The notes: generated by a model not told the origin, from the sequence alone. Counted from the stretch's first letter, positions 21,087 to 33,662 are shown. The stretch is 64,000 bases of DNA from Torymus aiolomorphi (GCA_036365515.1 CM070874.1:215006942-215070941), one strand, 5' to 3'. Numbers and translations: made by a program.

Positions 21087-23262
21087 TCATCTCTTGCGGG
21101 GTGCGGGCTGCTGCTCACTCGCCAGGTCATTGGGAGATCCGTCGTCGTTGAGATCTTCCCCAGCCTGGTAATCGCGTGCCGAGTTAACGTCAGTTGAGCT
21201 CCCTGCCTCAGCGGTAGGATCAACCTTTTCATGATAGAATTTAAGATCTTCTACGGGGACCTTGCCACAATCTCTTCCATCAAGGTCTTGCAGCTCGTAC
21301 ACATTCGAACCTAGTTTGGCAGAAATTACGTACGGGGCAGCGTATTTCGGCGCCAGCTTCGCTGCTACGCTTTATGCTGCGGAGGAGAGGATGCGGTTTC
21401 GCTTCCAAACCTTGTCCTTCGGTTCGAAGCGAACGTCGCGGCGAGACGCATTATAATAATGCGACTGACGCTGTTGCGCTGCTGAAGCGTTCGTCGCGGC
21501 GGATTGTTGCACGTCTCGCAACTTCTGCAATCGCGTGCGCCAGCGTTCGAGCTCGGCCGCTTCTACGCGCTCTTCTGCGGCGCGCGCCTCGCGGCTTTTC
21601 AAGAAAACGCGCGGAGTCGGTTGCCGGCCCATGTTCAGAAATGCTGGGCTCGACCCCGTCGACTCCTGCGTCACAGTGTTGCACGCGAACATCAGTTCGG
21701 GGATGTGCAAATCCCAATCCTTGTGGTTTTCTTCGAGGAACGCGGTGATCATGGTTTTCACCGAGCGATTCACTCGCTCCACAGGATTTGCCTGCGCGTG
21801 ATACGGAAGAATCGTCGTATGCGTAACTCCGCACTTGTTCAGGAAGGAACCAAGAGTCTTGTTCTTGAAGTCCGTTCCATTGTCGGAGTGAAAAGCTTCG
21901 GGTACACCAAAGCGTAGGAAGATTCGCTGTTCTAGTTCCTTTTCGATGGTACGTGCGTTCGCCTTGCGAAGCGGCACGCATTTGATCCACTTAGTAAATA
22001 AGTCCAGGAAGATTAGAAGGTACTCAAAACCTCGAGCGGACCTGGGGAAAGGTTCCATAATGTCCCCTGCAACAATTTGCCACGGGCGTAATGCGCGATG
22101 GCTGCCCATGAGGCCTGCCGGCGCTGTCTGCTGTACCTTGCACTGCTGGCAAATCAAGCAGTTTCGCACAAAGTCAGCAACATCTTTACGCAGCGAAGGC
22201 CAGTAATAATAGAGCGTGACACGCGCATGCGTTTTCGCTCGGCCTAAGTGGCCCGTAGTAGGTTCTGCGTGGCTCTCTTGCATCGCTTTCTCGCGCTTCT
22301 CTACTGGCAATACTAATTTCCAAGCGTCCTCGTCCTCGAGTAAATCTTCGACCGCAGGATTCGGACGGTAGCTGTAGAGGCGCCCGTGAACTATCTTCCA
22401 CCACGGGTAATCTCCGGGATTTTGTTCGACGGCGGCGACCATGCGCTTGTACCAGGCGTCATCTGTCTCTTCGGAGACATCTACTGCCGCGAGGTCTGGC
22501 GCTTCCTCGTCCTCAAACATGCGAGAGAGCGCATCAGGCACGTGATTCAGTGAGCCCTTACGATGCTCGACGTTGTAGTCATACGCTTGCATTTCAAGCG
22601 CCCACCGCGCTAAGCGTCCGGTGGGATTATGCAAATTGCATAACCATTTCAGACTAATATGGTCGGTTATCACTTTAAAATGATAGCCTTCGACGTAAGC
22701 ACGAAACTTGCGTATCGCCCACAAAACTGCGAGGCATTCGCGTTTCGTGACGGAATAATTCCGTTCCGCCGCAGTCATCGTGCGGCTTGCGAAGCATAAG
22801 ACTCGCTCTTCGCCGTCGATCGTCTGCGTGTGTACTGCTCCAAGGCCAGTATCGCTCGCGTCCGTTTGAATCACGAACTGGTGTTCAAATGACGGCCGAT
22901 GTAACACCGGGGCAGAGGCAATGAGAGCTTTAATCTGCTCAAATGCGAATTGCTCCGCGTCACTCCACACATACGCAATGTTGTGCTTTGTTAACTGCGT
23001 GAGTTAACTGCGTGTAGAACTTGCGATACCACGACGCCATGCCAAGGAAACTTCTCAACTGTTTGAGATTCTTCGGCGCCGGGTATTCCAAAATAGGAGC
23101 AATCTTGTCCGGATCAGGCTTAAAGCCGTCTCGGTTAACTAAGACCCCGAGAAACTTGACCTCGCTGCGACAGAACACGCTTTTGCTCACGGTTAATCGT
23201 GAGACCTGCGTCTTTAATACGCTGGAGGACGTGGCTGAGCCACTTGAGGTGTCCGCCATTCT
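21087..23262 (-). pseudogene. Gypsy pol remnant: RT end, RNase H, integrase
   Basis: Minus-strand order: RT thumb (VKFLGVLVNRDGFKPD, LRSFLGMASWYRKF) near 23020-23190; RNase H (VIQTDASDTGLGA, RECLAVLWAIRKF, VITDH) near 22650-22880; zinc-binding HHCC (GHLGRAKTH to CLICQQC); integrase core with Asp in AGDIMEPF, Asp in HSDNGTDF and Glu in VERVNRS; and a C-terminal piece with VYELQDLDGRDCGKVP. Breaks: a 13-bp tandem duplication (GTTAACTGCGTGA) at 22990-23015 shifts the frame between the RT thumb and RNase H, and an in-frame TAA at 21372-21374 splits the integrase tail. Otherwise the 1.6-kb central frame is open. Confidence 0.92.
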
Positions 23263-24115
23263 GAATTTTCAATATCTGACATGAGTTCAGATTCTTAATC
23301 AGCTAATTCGGAAACCCCATACATACAATTTTTTTGCAAAATCCAATATTATTTCAATATTTTACTGCCATTTTGAATTTTTAAAATCTGAGTTCATATT
23401 CGTAATCAGCGAATCCAGAAATTCAGTATATTCAATTTTTAGCAAAACAGAAAAGTTCTATTTTTGGCCGCCATCTTGGGTATGCCATTTTGGAGTTTCA
23501 TAATCTGAATTCTGATTCATCATCATGCGAATCCAGAAATTTCCCATATGCAATTGTAAAATTCAGTAATATTTTAATATTTGGCAGCCATTTTGAATTG
23601 GCAAAATATGAGTTCAGATTCGTAATCAGCGAATCCAGATGGGTTCCCTATATACAACGTTCAGCGAAATCCAGTGATATTTGAATATTTGGCCTCCATC
23701 TTCGATGCGCCAATTTGAATTCTGAAAATCTGAGTTCAAATTCATAATCAGTGTATCAAAGTACCCAACATACAATTTTCAGCAAAATCCAGTAATATTT
23801 CAATTTTTGACAGCCATTTTGTATTTACAAAATCTGATTTCAGATTCTTAATCAGCAAATCCGGAAACCCATTATATACAATTTTTGGGAAATTCCGGTA
23901 AAATTTCAATTTTTGGCCGTCATCTTGGGTCTTCTATTTTGAATTTTCATAATCTGAGTTCAGATTCATAATCAGCGGATCCAGATACGCCTATATACAA
24001 TTTTCAGCCAAATCCAATAATATTTGAATATTTGGCCTCCATCTTCGATCAGCCATTTTGAATTCTGAAAATCTGAGTTCAGATTCATAATCAGCGAATA
24101 TAGAAGCCTCCTATA
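23255..24115. repeat. Satellite, about 102-121-bp unit, eight copies
   Basis: The phrase GCCATTTTGAATT, or a close variant, occurs near 23255, 23368, 23487, 23589, 23710, 23813, 23933 and 24053. Each is followed by AATCTGAGTTCAGATTC, AATCAGCGAATCCAGAA and TATACAATTTTCAGCAAAATCC at constant offsets. Its first unit directly abuts the truncated Gypsy element. Confidence 0.9.
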
Positions 24116-24215
24116 TTAATGTGAGATGATGACTCGTACGTTCCAAAGTGTAAATTTTGAAGGAGGTTGCAATAAAACGATCAACGAGGAACCAAGAAAA
24201 ATTCATTTAAACCTT

Positions 24216-24272
24216 AGTTTATTGGCCGACGTTTCGGTACTGATATTAATACCTTCATCAGGGCTAAGAAGG
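24216..24272 (-). ncRNA. Hammerhead ribozyme motif (type I, minimal stem III)
   Basis: Minus strand: stem I strand ending UUAGCC, core CUGAUGA, stem II AGGUA/UACC, core GAAA, then CGUC with cleavage expected after C, then GGCCAA closing stem I. Such minimal hammerheads are a known feature of Penelope-like element repeats. Confidence 0.8.
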
Positions 24273-24726
24273 AAAAAAATACATAGTTAAAACATATATA
24301 CAGAATATTTTAAGCAAAAGAACCCATTAACACTTTTTTTTTTGGCAATTTGCTGACCTAATAAATTAACGAAAGTTTACACCATGGTTCGTAGACAAAC
24401 ATAGGTGACGTCGATCAAGTATTGATATAGCACATAGTGCAACGTCTGTGAGCGGATTTTATTTAACTAGAACATTTTGAAAAGAATTCGAGTTTGAAAA
24501 TTTTATTTTAAGTTAACGAAAATTAAAATTCTATACGAATATAACAATAAACAGCTAGAGCTCTTACCCATCCTGCACTCTGGAGTCCCATTTTTCGAAA
24601 TTAGAGAAATGTGAAATTTTCGGGGTTTATATACCTACAGGGGGGACGTTAATTTTCGCAAATTCAAATTCTGAGAGTGAGAGGAGAGGGAGCGCGCCAA
24701 CAGGTAGCGTACTGGAGATCGTACGA

Positions 24727-26446
24727 CTAACAGCGTTTATTGTTATTATCGTTATTGCAGAAGTGTCTATTGGTTGTTTCAACGGATTTTTTATAAATGT
24801 ACTTGAGATTCTTAGTGTCGTCCATTCGATTTAGGCTGTTATTTTGCGAGTGTATGTGCAACATTTCTGAAAAAGTGCGTTTACGGTAGTTTGTTTCGGT
24901 GTCTATTATGTGTGTATGCTCAAAATCTATTTTATGTCCAGTTTTTTTAACGTGCTCTGAGAGTGCGGAGGTCGTTAACGATTTTGAGACCGCATATTTG
25001 TGTTCGTATACACGTCTGTTTAACTTCCTTTTTGAGGTGCCTACGTAAGAGGCATCGCAATCTTTGCAGTTTATTTTATAAACGACAGATGCAGTTTCGA
25101 GCGGATCTAGTTTATCTTTTCCGTGTCTAGTAAATTTAAGCTTATTTATGTTTTTACTGATTGTTTGTAGGTTTTTGACATCTTTCATAGTGCTGCATAA
25201 TTTTTTATTTAAGTCTTTTATGTATGGAATGACTAAGGTCTTATTGCGGTAATCTTGTTTATTATAATTTAAGAATTGACTATTATTATAAGAGTGCAAA
25301 CGTTTTTTAATATATTTATCAATGAATGTAGGAGGATAGTCGTTTTGAATAAGAAAGGATTTTATTATTTTTAAATTATCTTTATGGAAAGAGATATGTG
25401 AAATTTTAATTGCTTTGTCGACTAAGCCATAGATAACTGCAATTTTTTGGTGAGTAGGGTGATGAGAGAAATAGTTTATGTATCTTCCGGAGGCAGTCGG
25501 TTTTCTGTAGATCTAAAAAGCTAATGCTATTTTCTGCTTCTAATTCAACAGTGAATTGCAAAAACGGATCAAATGAGTTAAAAGTGTCTAAAGTTTTTCC
25601 AATCAAGTCTTTTTTAATAATTAAGAAGCAATCATCGACATACCGTTTATATAAAATAATCGAATTTTTTAACGAACCTAAGCATTTATCTTCAAGAAAT
25701 TCCAAGACTACGTCTGCAAAAAGGGGGCTAGAACAAAAACCCATAGGGGCACCCATAATCTGCTGGTAAAATTCTCCATTGAACGTAAAAAACGTGGAAT
25801 CGAGTAACAGTTCTACACCTTTGAGAAACTCTTTCCTGCTTATAGGTAGTAGGTTGCCAAAATATGGCCACTTTTTTCCTAAAGCTTTAAGAATGATAGT
25901 TTTTGAAAGGTTCGTAAAAAGGGAAACTACATCGAATGAAACGCAGCGGTAATCCTGTGGAATAATGAGATTGTCCAATAAAAGCTTAAGTTCATTGCTA
26001 TTATTTATGTTAGAGGTTGGCTTCGGAATGTATTTTGAAAGAAATGAAGTTAGGGCTTTATCTAATTGATAAGTCGGACTATTGATCGCTGAAACGATAA
26101 TGCGGACCGGGAGATCTTTTTTGTGTATCTTAGTTAGACCATAAGCTCTAGGCAGGTTTGTATTTTCGATTTTCTCATTAACATTAGAAAAACTTGAGTC
26201 ACATTCAAACACGCCTTTCTTTTTCCAATCTAAGATAAGATTTTTTACATTTTTTTGCAACTTATGAAGAGGATTCTTATCTAATTTAGTATAGTATTTT
26301 GTATCGTTGAGAGCGAATTTTACTTTATCGATGTAATCTATTTTATTCAATATTACAGTGACGTTGCCTTTATCGGCCTTTGTAATAAGTAAGTCTTTGT
26401 TTCTTTTTATAAAAACGTTAGTTAATTTAATTTTTCTGCGTTTCAT
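24727..26446 (-). pseudogene. Penelope RT/GIY-YIG protein, left copy
   Basis: RT motifs in order: TKADKGNVTVI, AYGLTKIHKK, CVSFDVVSLFTNL, QQIMGAPMGFCSSPLFAD and YKRYVDDCFLI. After a gap comes the GIY-YIG endonuclease: VVYKINCKDCDASYVGTSKR. A 44-bp deletion near 25505-25520, relative to the right copy, shifts the frame and separates the RT ORF (25406-26446) from the endonuclease ORF (24727-25299). The apparent ATG at 26446 is made by the head-to-head junction, so the N-terminus is truncated. In this family the RT is telomerase-related and the GIY-YIG domain nicks the target. Confidence 0.9.
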
Positions 26447-27697
26447 TCGATGTAGTTTCCCTTTTTACGAACCTTTAAAAACTATCATTCTTAAAGCTTT
26501 AGGAAAAAAGTGGCCATATTTTGGCAACCTACTACCGATAAGCAGGAAAGAGTTTCTCAAAGGTGTAGAACTGTTACTCGATTCCACGTTTTTTACGTTC
26601 AATGGAGAATTTTACCAGCAGATTATGGGTGCCCCTATGGGTTTTTGTTCTAGCCCCCTTTTTGCAGACGTAGTCTTGGAATTTCTTGAAGATAAATGCT
26701 TAGGTTCGTTAAAAAATTCGATTATTTTATATAAACGGTATGTCGATGATTGCTTCTTAATTATTAAAAAAGACTTGATTGGAAAAACTTTAGACACTTT
26801 TAACTCATTTGATCCGTTTTTGCAATTCACTGTTGAATTAGAAGCAGAAAATAGCATTAGCTTTTTAGATCTAAAAATCATCAGAGAAAATAACGACATC
26901 GCAAAAACAAATTGGTACAAAAAACCGACTGCCTCCGGAAGATACATAAACTATTTCTCTCATCACCCTACTCACCAAAAAATTGCAGTTATCTATGGCT
27001 TAGTCGACAAAGCAATTAAAATTTCACATATCTCTTTCCATAAAGATAATTTAAAAATAATAAAATCCTTTCTTATTCAAAACGACTATCCTCCTACATT
27101 CATTGATAAATATATTAAAAAACGTTTGCACTCTTATAATAATAGTCAATTCTTAAATTATAATAAACAAGATTACCGCAATAAGACCTTAGTCATTCCA
27201 TACATAAAAGACTTAAATAAAAAATTATGCAGCACTATGAAAGATGTCAAAAACCTACAAACAATCAATAAAAACATAAATAAGCTTAAATTTACTAGAC
27301 TCGGAAAAGATAAATTAGATCCGCTCGAAACTGCATCTGTCGTTTATAAAATAAACTGCAAAGATTGCGATGCCTCTTACGTAGGCACCTCAAAAAGGAA
27401 GTTAAACAGACGTGTATACGAACACAAATATGCGGTCTCAAAATCGTTAACGACCTCCGCACTCTCAGAGCACGTTAAAAAGCTGGACATAAAATAGATT
27501 TTGAGCATACACACATAATAGACACCGAAACAAACTACCGTAAACGCACTTTTTCAGAAATGTTGCACATACACTCGCAAAATAACAGCCTAAATCGAAT
27601 GGACGACACTAAGAATCTCAAGTACATTTATAAAAAATCCGTTGAAACAACCAATAGACACTTCTGCAATAACGATAATAACAATAAACGCTGTTAG
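26440..27697 (+). pseudogene. Penelope RT/GIY-YIG protein, right copy
   Basis: Starts inside RT at the SFDVVSLF region and is out of frame at the junction; the open frame proper begins at TIILKALGKKW. It retains APMGFCSSPLFAD, RYVDDCFLI, SFLDLKIIREN and YVGTSKRKLNRRVYEH. One A-run is two bases shorter than the left copy's at 27485-27489 with a following A-to-G difference, shifting the frame after EHVKK so the ORF ends at 27497; homology continues in another frame to TAG 27695-27697. Confidence 0.88.
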
Positions 27698-28151
27698 TCG
27701 TACGATCTCCAGTACGCTACCTGTTGGCGCGCTCCCTCTCCTCTCACTCTCAGAATTTGAATTTGCGAAAATTAACGTCCCCCCTGTAGGTATATAAACC
27801 CCGGAAATTTCACATTTCTCTCAATGTCGAAAAATGGGACTCCAGAGTGCAGGATGGGTAAGAGCTCTAGCTGTTTATTGTTATATTCGTATAGAATTTT
27901 AATTTTCGTTAAGTTAAAATAAAAATTTCAAACTCGAATTCTTTTCAAAATGTTCTAGTTAAATAAAATCCGCTCACAGACGTTGCACTATGTGCTATAT
28001 CAATACTTGATCGACGTCACCTATGTTTGTCTACGAACCATGGTGTAAACTTTCGTTAATTTATTAGGTCAGTAAATTGCCAAAAAAAAAGTGTTAATGG
28101 GTTCTTTTGCTTAAAATATTCTGTATATATGTTTTAACTATGTATTTTTTT

Positions 28152-28208
28152 CCTTCTTAGCCCTGATGAAGGTATGAATATCAGTACCGAAACGTCGGCC
28201 AATAAACT
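28152..28208 (+). ncRNA. Hammerhead ribozyme motif (type I, minimal stem III)
   Basis: CUGAUGA, stem II AGGUA/UACC and GAAACGUC, with UUAGCC/GGCCAA as stem I; mirror copy of 24216-24272 with a small loop difference. Confidence 0.8.
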
Positions 28209-28362
28209 AAGGATTAAATGAATTTTTCTTGGTTCCTCGATGATCGTTTTTATATACTTGCCTTATTTCATACTTTGGTAGAAAGTTTTACATTAATAAT
28301 ATTATTATTTGTATAGCCATGAAAAAAATGATTACTATCTGTAGAGAGTGCTTATTGTATAG

Positions 28363-31300
28363 ATGATCGATATGTACTTTCAGGTGATGTGTTCGTACTT
28401 AATCCAAAGAATATAAGAATGATAGATATTCGCTTGAGTAATGCATCTCAGACATCTCATGTACTTGGGAGTTGATTTTATCTTTCTTAAAGTACATACA
28501 ATTTAATAAAAAAAATGAAAATCTGTAATTTTTCATTTTTGACAGTTCTAAAAAATATACAAGCAGTGTCTTAGCTAAATCTAGAAAATTGCATAATTAC
28601 ATTTTTTTTATTAAATTATGCTTATTTACAGAAAGATAAAATCAGTTAAGAAATACATGCGATGCCTGAAATACATTCTAGAAGCAGATTTTTATCATTC
28701 TTATATTCTTTTGGATTAAGTACTAAAATACATCACCTCAAAGTAAACATCGAGAACACTTAATGATGAGTATACCTGCTATATCTGACAGATGGCTTTT
28801 ATATTACAGGAGCGGGATTAATTCGTATTTTCAAGTTGTAAATTTCAGCCTATATAATTAAATGTTTTCTCTTATGAAATCTGAGGTTCCGTGCAGTGTG
28901 AGTCTGTCCGACAGATCTATAGATTTATAGGCCTGCTTGTAATATGGTATTTAATTTTTTCTTTGAGAGAGTATGATTGTATAATAAATCTAGGTACCTG
29001 TCAGAATTATGAAAAGTTGACTATAACCTGTAAAAGTCAATTAATGTTTATTAATTATTCATTAACTACTACAATTTAACTGAATTTTACAGGTTAAAAT
29101 AACCTTTTCACAATCTTTACATGCACTCAGATTTAATGCTCAGTCATGCTCTCAAATTACCTATTTGATGCCTTGCATTTTGTAAACATAGCTGTTCAGC
29201 AGGGCTATAGATCAATAGATCTTATGGACAGACTCACACTACATTACACGAAAAGGACCAAAATTCAAAACTTCACAAGAAAATTCATCCGGCTCCTACA
29301 GTATGAAAACCACCCGTCAGATTTAGTAGTTGGATTGGCCATTCAATGTTATCGATATTTACTTTCAGGTGATGTGTTCGTACTTAATCCAAAGAATATA
29401 AGAATGTTAGATATCCGCTTCAGTAATGCATCTCGGACATCTCATGTACTTTGGAGTTGACTTTATCTTTCTGAAATTACATATAATTTAATAAAAAAAT
29501 GAAAATATGTAATTTTTCATTTTTTACAGTTCTAAAAAATACATGCAGTGTCTTAGCTAAACCTGGAAAATTGCATAATTTAATTTTTCTTTTATTAAAT
29601 TATACCTACTAACAGAAAGATAAAATCAGCTAAGAAATACATGCGATACCTGAAATAAATTATAGAAGCAGATTTGTGTCATTCTTATATTCTTTTGGAT
29701 TAAGTACTAAAACACATCACCTCAAAGTAAACATCGACAAACTTAATGATGAGTATACCTGCTAAATCTGACAGGTGGCTTTTATATTACAAGAGCGGGA
29801 TTAATTCGTCTTTTCAAGTTGTAAATTTCTGCCTATTTAATTAAATATATTTTCTCTTATGAAATCTTAGGTTTCGTGTAGTGTCAGTCTGTCCGAAAGA
29901 TCTATAGATTTATAGGTCTGCTTGTAATATGGTATTTAATTTTTTCTTGCAGAGACTGCGATTGAATAATAAATCTAGGAACCTGTCAGAATTATGAAAA
30001 GTTGACTATATCCTGTAAAAGTCAATTCATGTTCAGTAATTATTGATTAACTACTACAATTTAACTGAATTTTACAGGTTAAAATAACTTTTTCACAATC
30101 TTTACATGCACTCAGATTTAATGCTCAACCACGCCCTCAAATTACCTATTTGATGCCTTGCATTTTGTAAACATAGCTGTTCAGCAAGCCTATAGATCTA
30201 TAGTTCTTACAGATAGACTCACACTACACTACACGAAAAGGAGCAAAATTTAAAACTTGACAAGAAAAATCATCCAGCTCCTACAATATGAAAGCCACCT
30301 GTCAGATTTAGTAGTTGGATTGGCCATTCAATGTTATCGATATTTACTTTCAGATGATGTGTCCGTACTTAATCCAAAGAATATAAGAATGATAGATATC
30401 CGCTTCAGTAATGCATCTCAGACATCTCATGTACTTGGGAGTTGATTTTATCTTTCTTAAAGTACATACAATTTAATAAAAAAATGAAAGTCTGTAATTT
30501 TTCATTTTTGACAGTTCTAAAAAATATACAAGCAGTGTCTTAGCTAAATCTAGAAAATTGCATAATTACATTTTTTTTATTAAATTATGCTTATTTACAG
30601 AAAGATAAAATCAGTTAAGAAATACATGCGATGCCTGAAATACATTCTAGAAGCAGATTTTTATCATTCTTATATTCTTTTGGATTAAGTACTAAAACAC
30701 ATCACCTCAAAGTAAACATCGACAACACTTAATGATGAGTACACCTACTACATCTGACAGGTGGCTTTTATATTACAGGAGCGGGATTAATTCGTCTTTT
30801 CAAGTTGTAAATTTTAGCCTATTTAATTAAATGTTTTCTCTTATGAAATCTGAGGTTCCGTGTAGCGTGAATCTGTCCGAAAGATCTATCGATTTATAGG
30901 CCTGCTTGCAATATGATATTTAATTTTTTCTTTAAGAGAGAATGATTGAATAATAAATCTAGGTACCTGTCAGAATTATGAAAAGTTGACTATAACCTGT
31001 AAAAATCAATTAATGTTCATTAATTATTGATTAGTTACTGCAATGAAACTGAATTTTACAGATTAAAATAACTTTTTCACAATTTTTATATGCACTTAGA
31101 TTTATTGCTCAACCATGCAATCTTAAATTGAATATTGGATTCCTTTCATTTTGTGAACATAGCTGTTACAGCAGGGCAAACTGCTGATAGATGTACAGAA
31201 TTTTCAGATACACTCACTCACACTAGACTACACTAACTTCGCAAAGCTTAAAACTTGAAAAGATAATGAATCCTGCTCCTACAATATAAAAGCTACCTGT

Positions 31301-31795
31301 CAGATTTAGCAGGTGTATTGGCCATTCAATGTTATCGATATTTACTTTCAGATGATGTATCCGTACTTAATCCAAAGAATATAAGAATGATAGATATCCG
31401 GTTCAGTAATGCATCTCAAACATATCATGTATGTTTGAGTTGACTTTATATTTCTGTAAGTAGATATAATTTAATAAAAAAAAGAAAATATGTATTTTTT
31501 CATTTTGACAGTTCTATAAAAAATACACAAGCAGTGCCTCAACTAAATCTGAAAAATTGCATAATTTATTTTTTTTTTTATGAAGTTATACCTACTTACA
31601 AAAAGATATTGGCTTAAAAATATATCGGCTTAAAAATATACATAATCAGCTTAAAAATACATGCAATGCATGAAATGCATTATAGAAGCAGATTTCTATC
31701 ATTCTTATACGCTTTTAAATTAATTCGAAAACACACTTATATACCTATCAACATTAATGATGAGTACACCTATTAAATCTGACAGGTGGTCTCTT
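28363..31795. repeat. Tandem array of about 985-bp units, each a large inverted repeat
   Basis: GATGTGTTCGTACTTAATCC or a variant recurs at about 28382, 29367, 30352 and 31350 (periods 985, 985 and 998), with full-length similarity between units and more divergence in the last. Within a unit the left half is the complement of the right: for example AAGAATATAAGAATG pairs with CATTCTTATATTCTT, and AGTCTGTCC near 28905 with GGACAGACT near 29225. Short ORFs at 29146-29460 and 30257-30445 are repeat text, not genes. Confidence 0.85.
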
Positions 31796-32911
31796 ATAGT
31801 TGCTGCTTTTCCTGAAAGGAAAATGAAATCCCTGAAACAAAAAAATGAAGCTATAGCAATGGTTGAAAGCAGTAAATTACTGAAATAACAATTATTCAAA
31901 GAAAAGATCACAAAGTGGTCATAGTCTATTAAAATAAATACAGACTATATCAGGTTCCATGGACAATCTGGAAGAAGATGAAGCTGTCAAGATGTGCGTA
32001 TCAGGAAGGCCTTCACTCAAGGTTACCCACTGTGACGCCGTTGAGTTTGCCAAAATTGGAGTTCCCAATTTGGTGCTATTTTCTCATAATTCTCCTGCAT
32101 TATGATGGTGATGTTAATGCTAATATTGATAGTCTCATAACTTCCAATCGATACTGAAGAACTGTACTGGGAAAAAAATTTGATTTAGTAAATAATGTTT
32201 ATTATTTTAGATTTGAATACCCTGACTCGTGTAGAAAAGAAAAAGGAAAATCAAAAATTTTCTATAAACACAGTCTCTTTTGCCGGGAAAGAAAAACAAT
32301 AATAGAAATTTTTTAGATTCAATATGAAAAATAATTATATTAAATAAGAAATAACTAAAGAATTAGATTAATAATAATATGTTTTAAAACATTCTGCTTA
32401 GAATAAATTATTACACGGTTACCTATGGATTGGTACCATAACCATAAACTATAATACCTCTACACATAACTGACTGCTAGCATCAATGGCAACACAGCTG
32501 TCATCATAATAGTAAATACTATGACTTCTAATTTCTTTATACGGCGTTTCTCAATTGGTTTTTTACTTTTTGCACTCTAAAGTAGATTTGAAAGTAATGA
32601 TTTAGTATATCATATTTAATAAAGTACATTCATTTAATAAGTTTGTGAAAGTGTTTAATACAAGTAGTGTACAATGAGTGTTTTGTTGAAGTTTCAAATT
32701 AGCTTGACAACGAGACACTATTGTCAAGCGCACTCTCTACGAATAGAAATATATTTATTTCAAGATTCAGTTTAATTTATAATCATCAAATCTACAGTTA
32801 CATCTACCTTTATAGGGTATAAGTTTGTTCAGACATATGACGTATGTCTTGAACTTAACTATATGTACTGACTCTGGTTGAAATAAATAAATAAATTAAT
32901 TTTTGAATGAC
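31796..32911. other. Mostly AT-rich DNA with one small unexplained ORF
   Basis: A 48-codon frame at 31959-32105 opens at ATG and contains SGRPSLKVTHCDAVEF and GVPNLVLFSHN. It is less AT-biased and reads like genuine protein text, but I do not recognise it and no continuation is visible on either side. The rest shows nothing supportable. Confidence 0.35.
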
Positions 32912-33662
32912 TTACTTTTGTGTTATCTCCTCAAAGGTTTTCTTTATAGTAATATAATCCATCATCAAGATCCTATGTCATTTTTACTTCTGTAATCCAA
33001 TTACCAATGCGATCATGTCCTTCTTGTTTTGTAATTTTTAAAGAATCCCAACCAAGGGACAAATTCTTAAGATTACGGGGCACCTCATTGTAATCATTTT
33101 CCTTAGATTCACTTGTACTTGCCGCAGAATCAGAATCTCCACGTTCGCCTTCAGTTCTAGCTTGCTTCCTCTGTACATTTTCTTTTGTGGCTATACTCTC
33201 TGATTAGATATGAGCAATCTTGCTACTTCCTTTTGCTGTTCTACATTCTTACCCCTGCCTGGTTTCCTTTGATTCTTCTTTGCCAATAAAATAGAATCAA
33301 GTGTAGCCTCTCCCTTTGTGCTAAACAATCTTTGATGTTTTTCTTCCAAAGTATCACCATATTTCAAACCAAGAGCCATGAGAGCAGACTTCAATCTATC
33401 CCAAAATGAGAAAGCACACAAATCTAAGTGGGCTCCAACATTGATTAAAGCACTGCCTGTTTCTTTAGGTGAACCGGGAAAGGTCCTGGTTTCTAGACTA
33501 CTGCTCTCCATAAACTGATCAAGCAGCATTTTCAGCCGCTGCTCCGAGTTTATGGTTTCCCGATGGCTCGGTTTTTTGTACAACTTCTCCTTGACCATCG
33601 CGTCGGCGAGACGTGCGCGCTCCTCGTGCAGCCGGCGCTGCTGTTCCAGGAGGGTCTTTGTC
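32912..33662 (-). pseudogene. Retro-pseudogene of splicing factor SF3A3 (SAP61; Drosophila noisette)
   Basis: Minus-strand blocks in the correct order match SF3A3, the U2 snRNP subunit needed for branch-site recognition: the N-terminus (TLLEQQRRLHEER, then MVKEKLYKK), then TFPGSPKETGSAL, GAHLDLCAFS, RLKSALMALGLK, RLFSTKG, KENVQRKQARTEGERGD and NLKNLSLGWD, and a C-terminal KKTFEEI ending near TAA 32912-32914. Introns are absent. Large internal deletions remove most of the segment after LLDQFMESSS, about eight codons after AFSFW, and the C-terminal zinc finger. Frameshifts follow NQRV (near 33205) and the region near 32960. The canonical start appears lost. The 5' end and flank (33560-33860) are strikingly CpG-rich. 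Confidence 0.85.

Larger units (their letters stand above)
19822..23262 (-). mobile_element. 5'-truncated Ty3/gypsy-type retrotransposon
   Basis: A GC-rich island in AT-rich surroundings. On the minus strand it carries the end of RT, RNase H and integrase, then a 3' non-coding region and an LTR-like end. The 5' part (LTR, gag, protease, most of RT) is missing: the coding text stops at about 23262 where the 23.3-24.1 kb satellite starts. Confidence 0.88.
24176..28253. mobile_element. Penelope-like element A: head-to-head pair of truncated copies
   Basis: Two copies of one Penelope-like element lie in opposite orientation: left arm minus strand (24176 to about 26445), right arm plus strand (about 26440-28253). 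The outer ends are the matching 3' regions (AACGATCAACGAGGAACC against its complement at 28230-28250). Both copies are 5'-truncated at the centre and the right is shorter. No target duplication was identified. Confidence 0.88.

Noticed and set aside
20000..21171. Several short ORFs on both strands in GC-rich DNA
   Set aside because: The low stop frequency is due to GC content in the Gypsy 3' region; no domain and overlapping frames.
23255..24115. CRISPR-like regular repeats
   Set aside because: Units are degenerate head-to-tail satellite monomers without unique spacers, in eukaryotic DNA.
29146..30445. Similar ORFs of 104 and 62 codons in successive repeat units
   Set aside because: They recur only because the satellite unit recurs, are not kept open in all units and show indels not in multiples of three.
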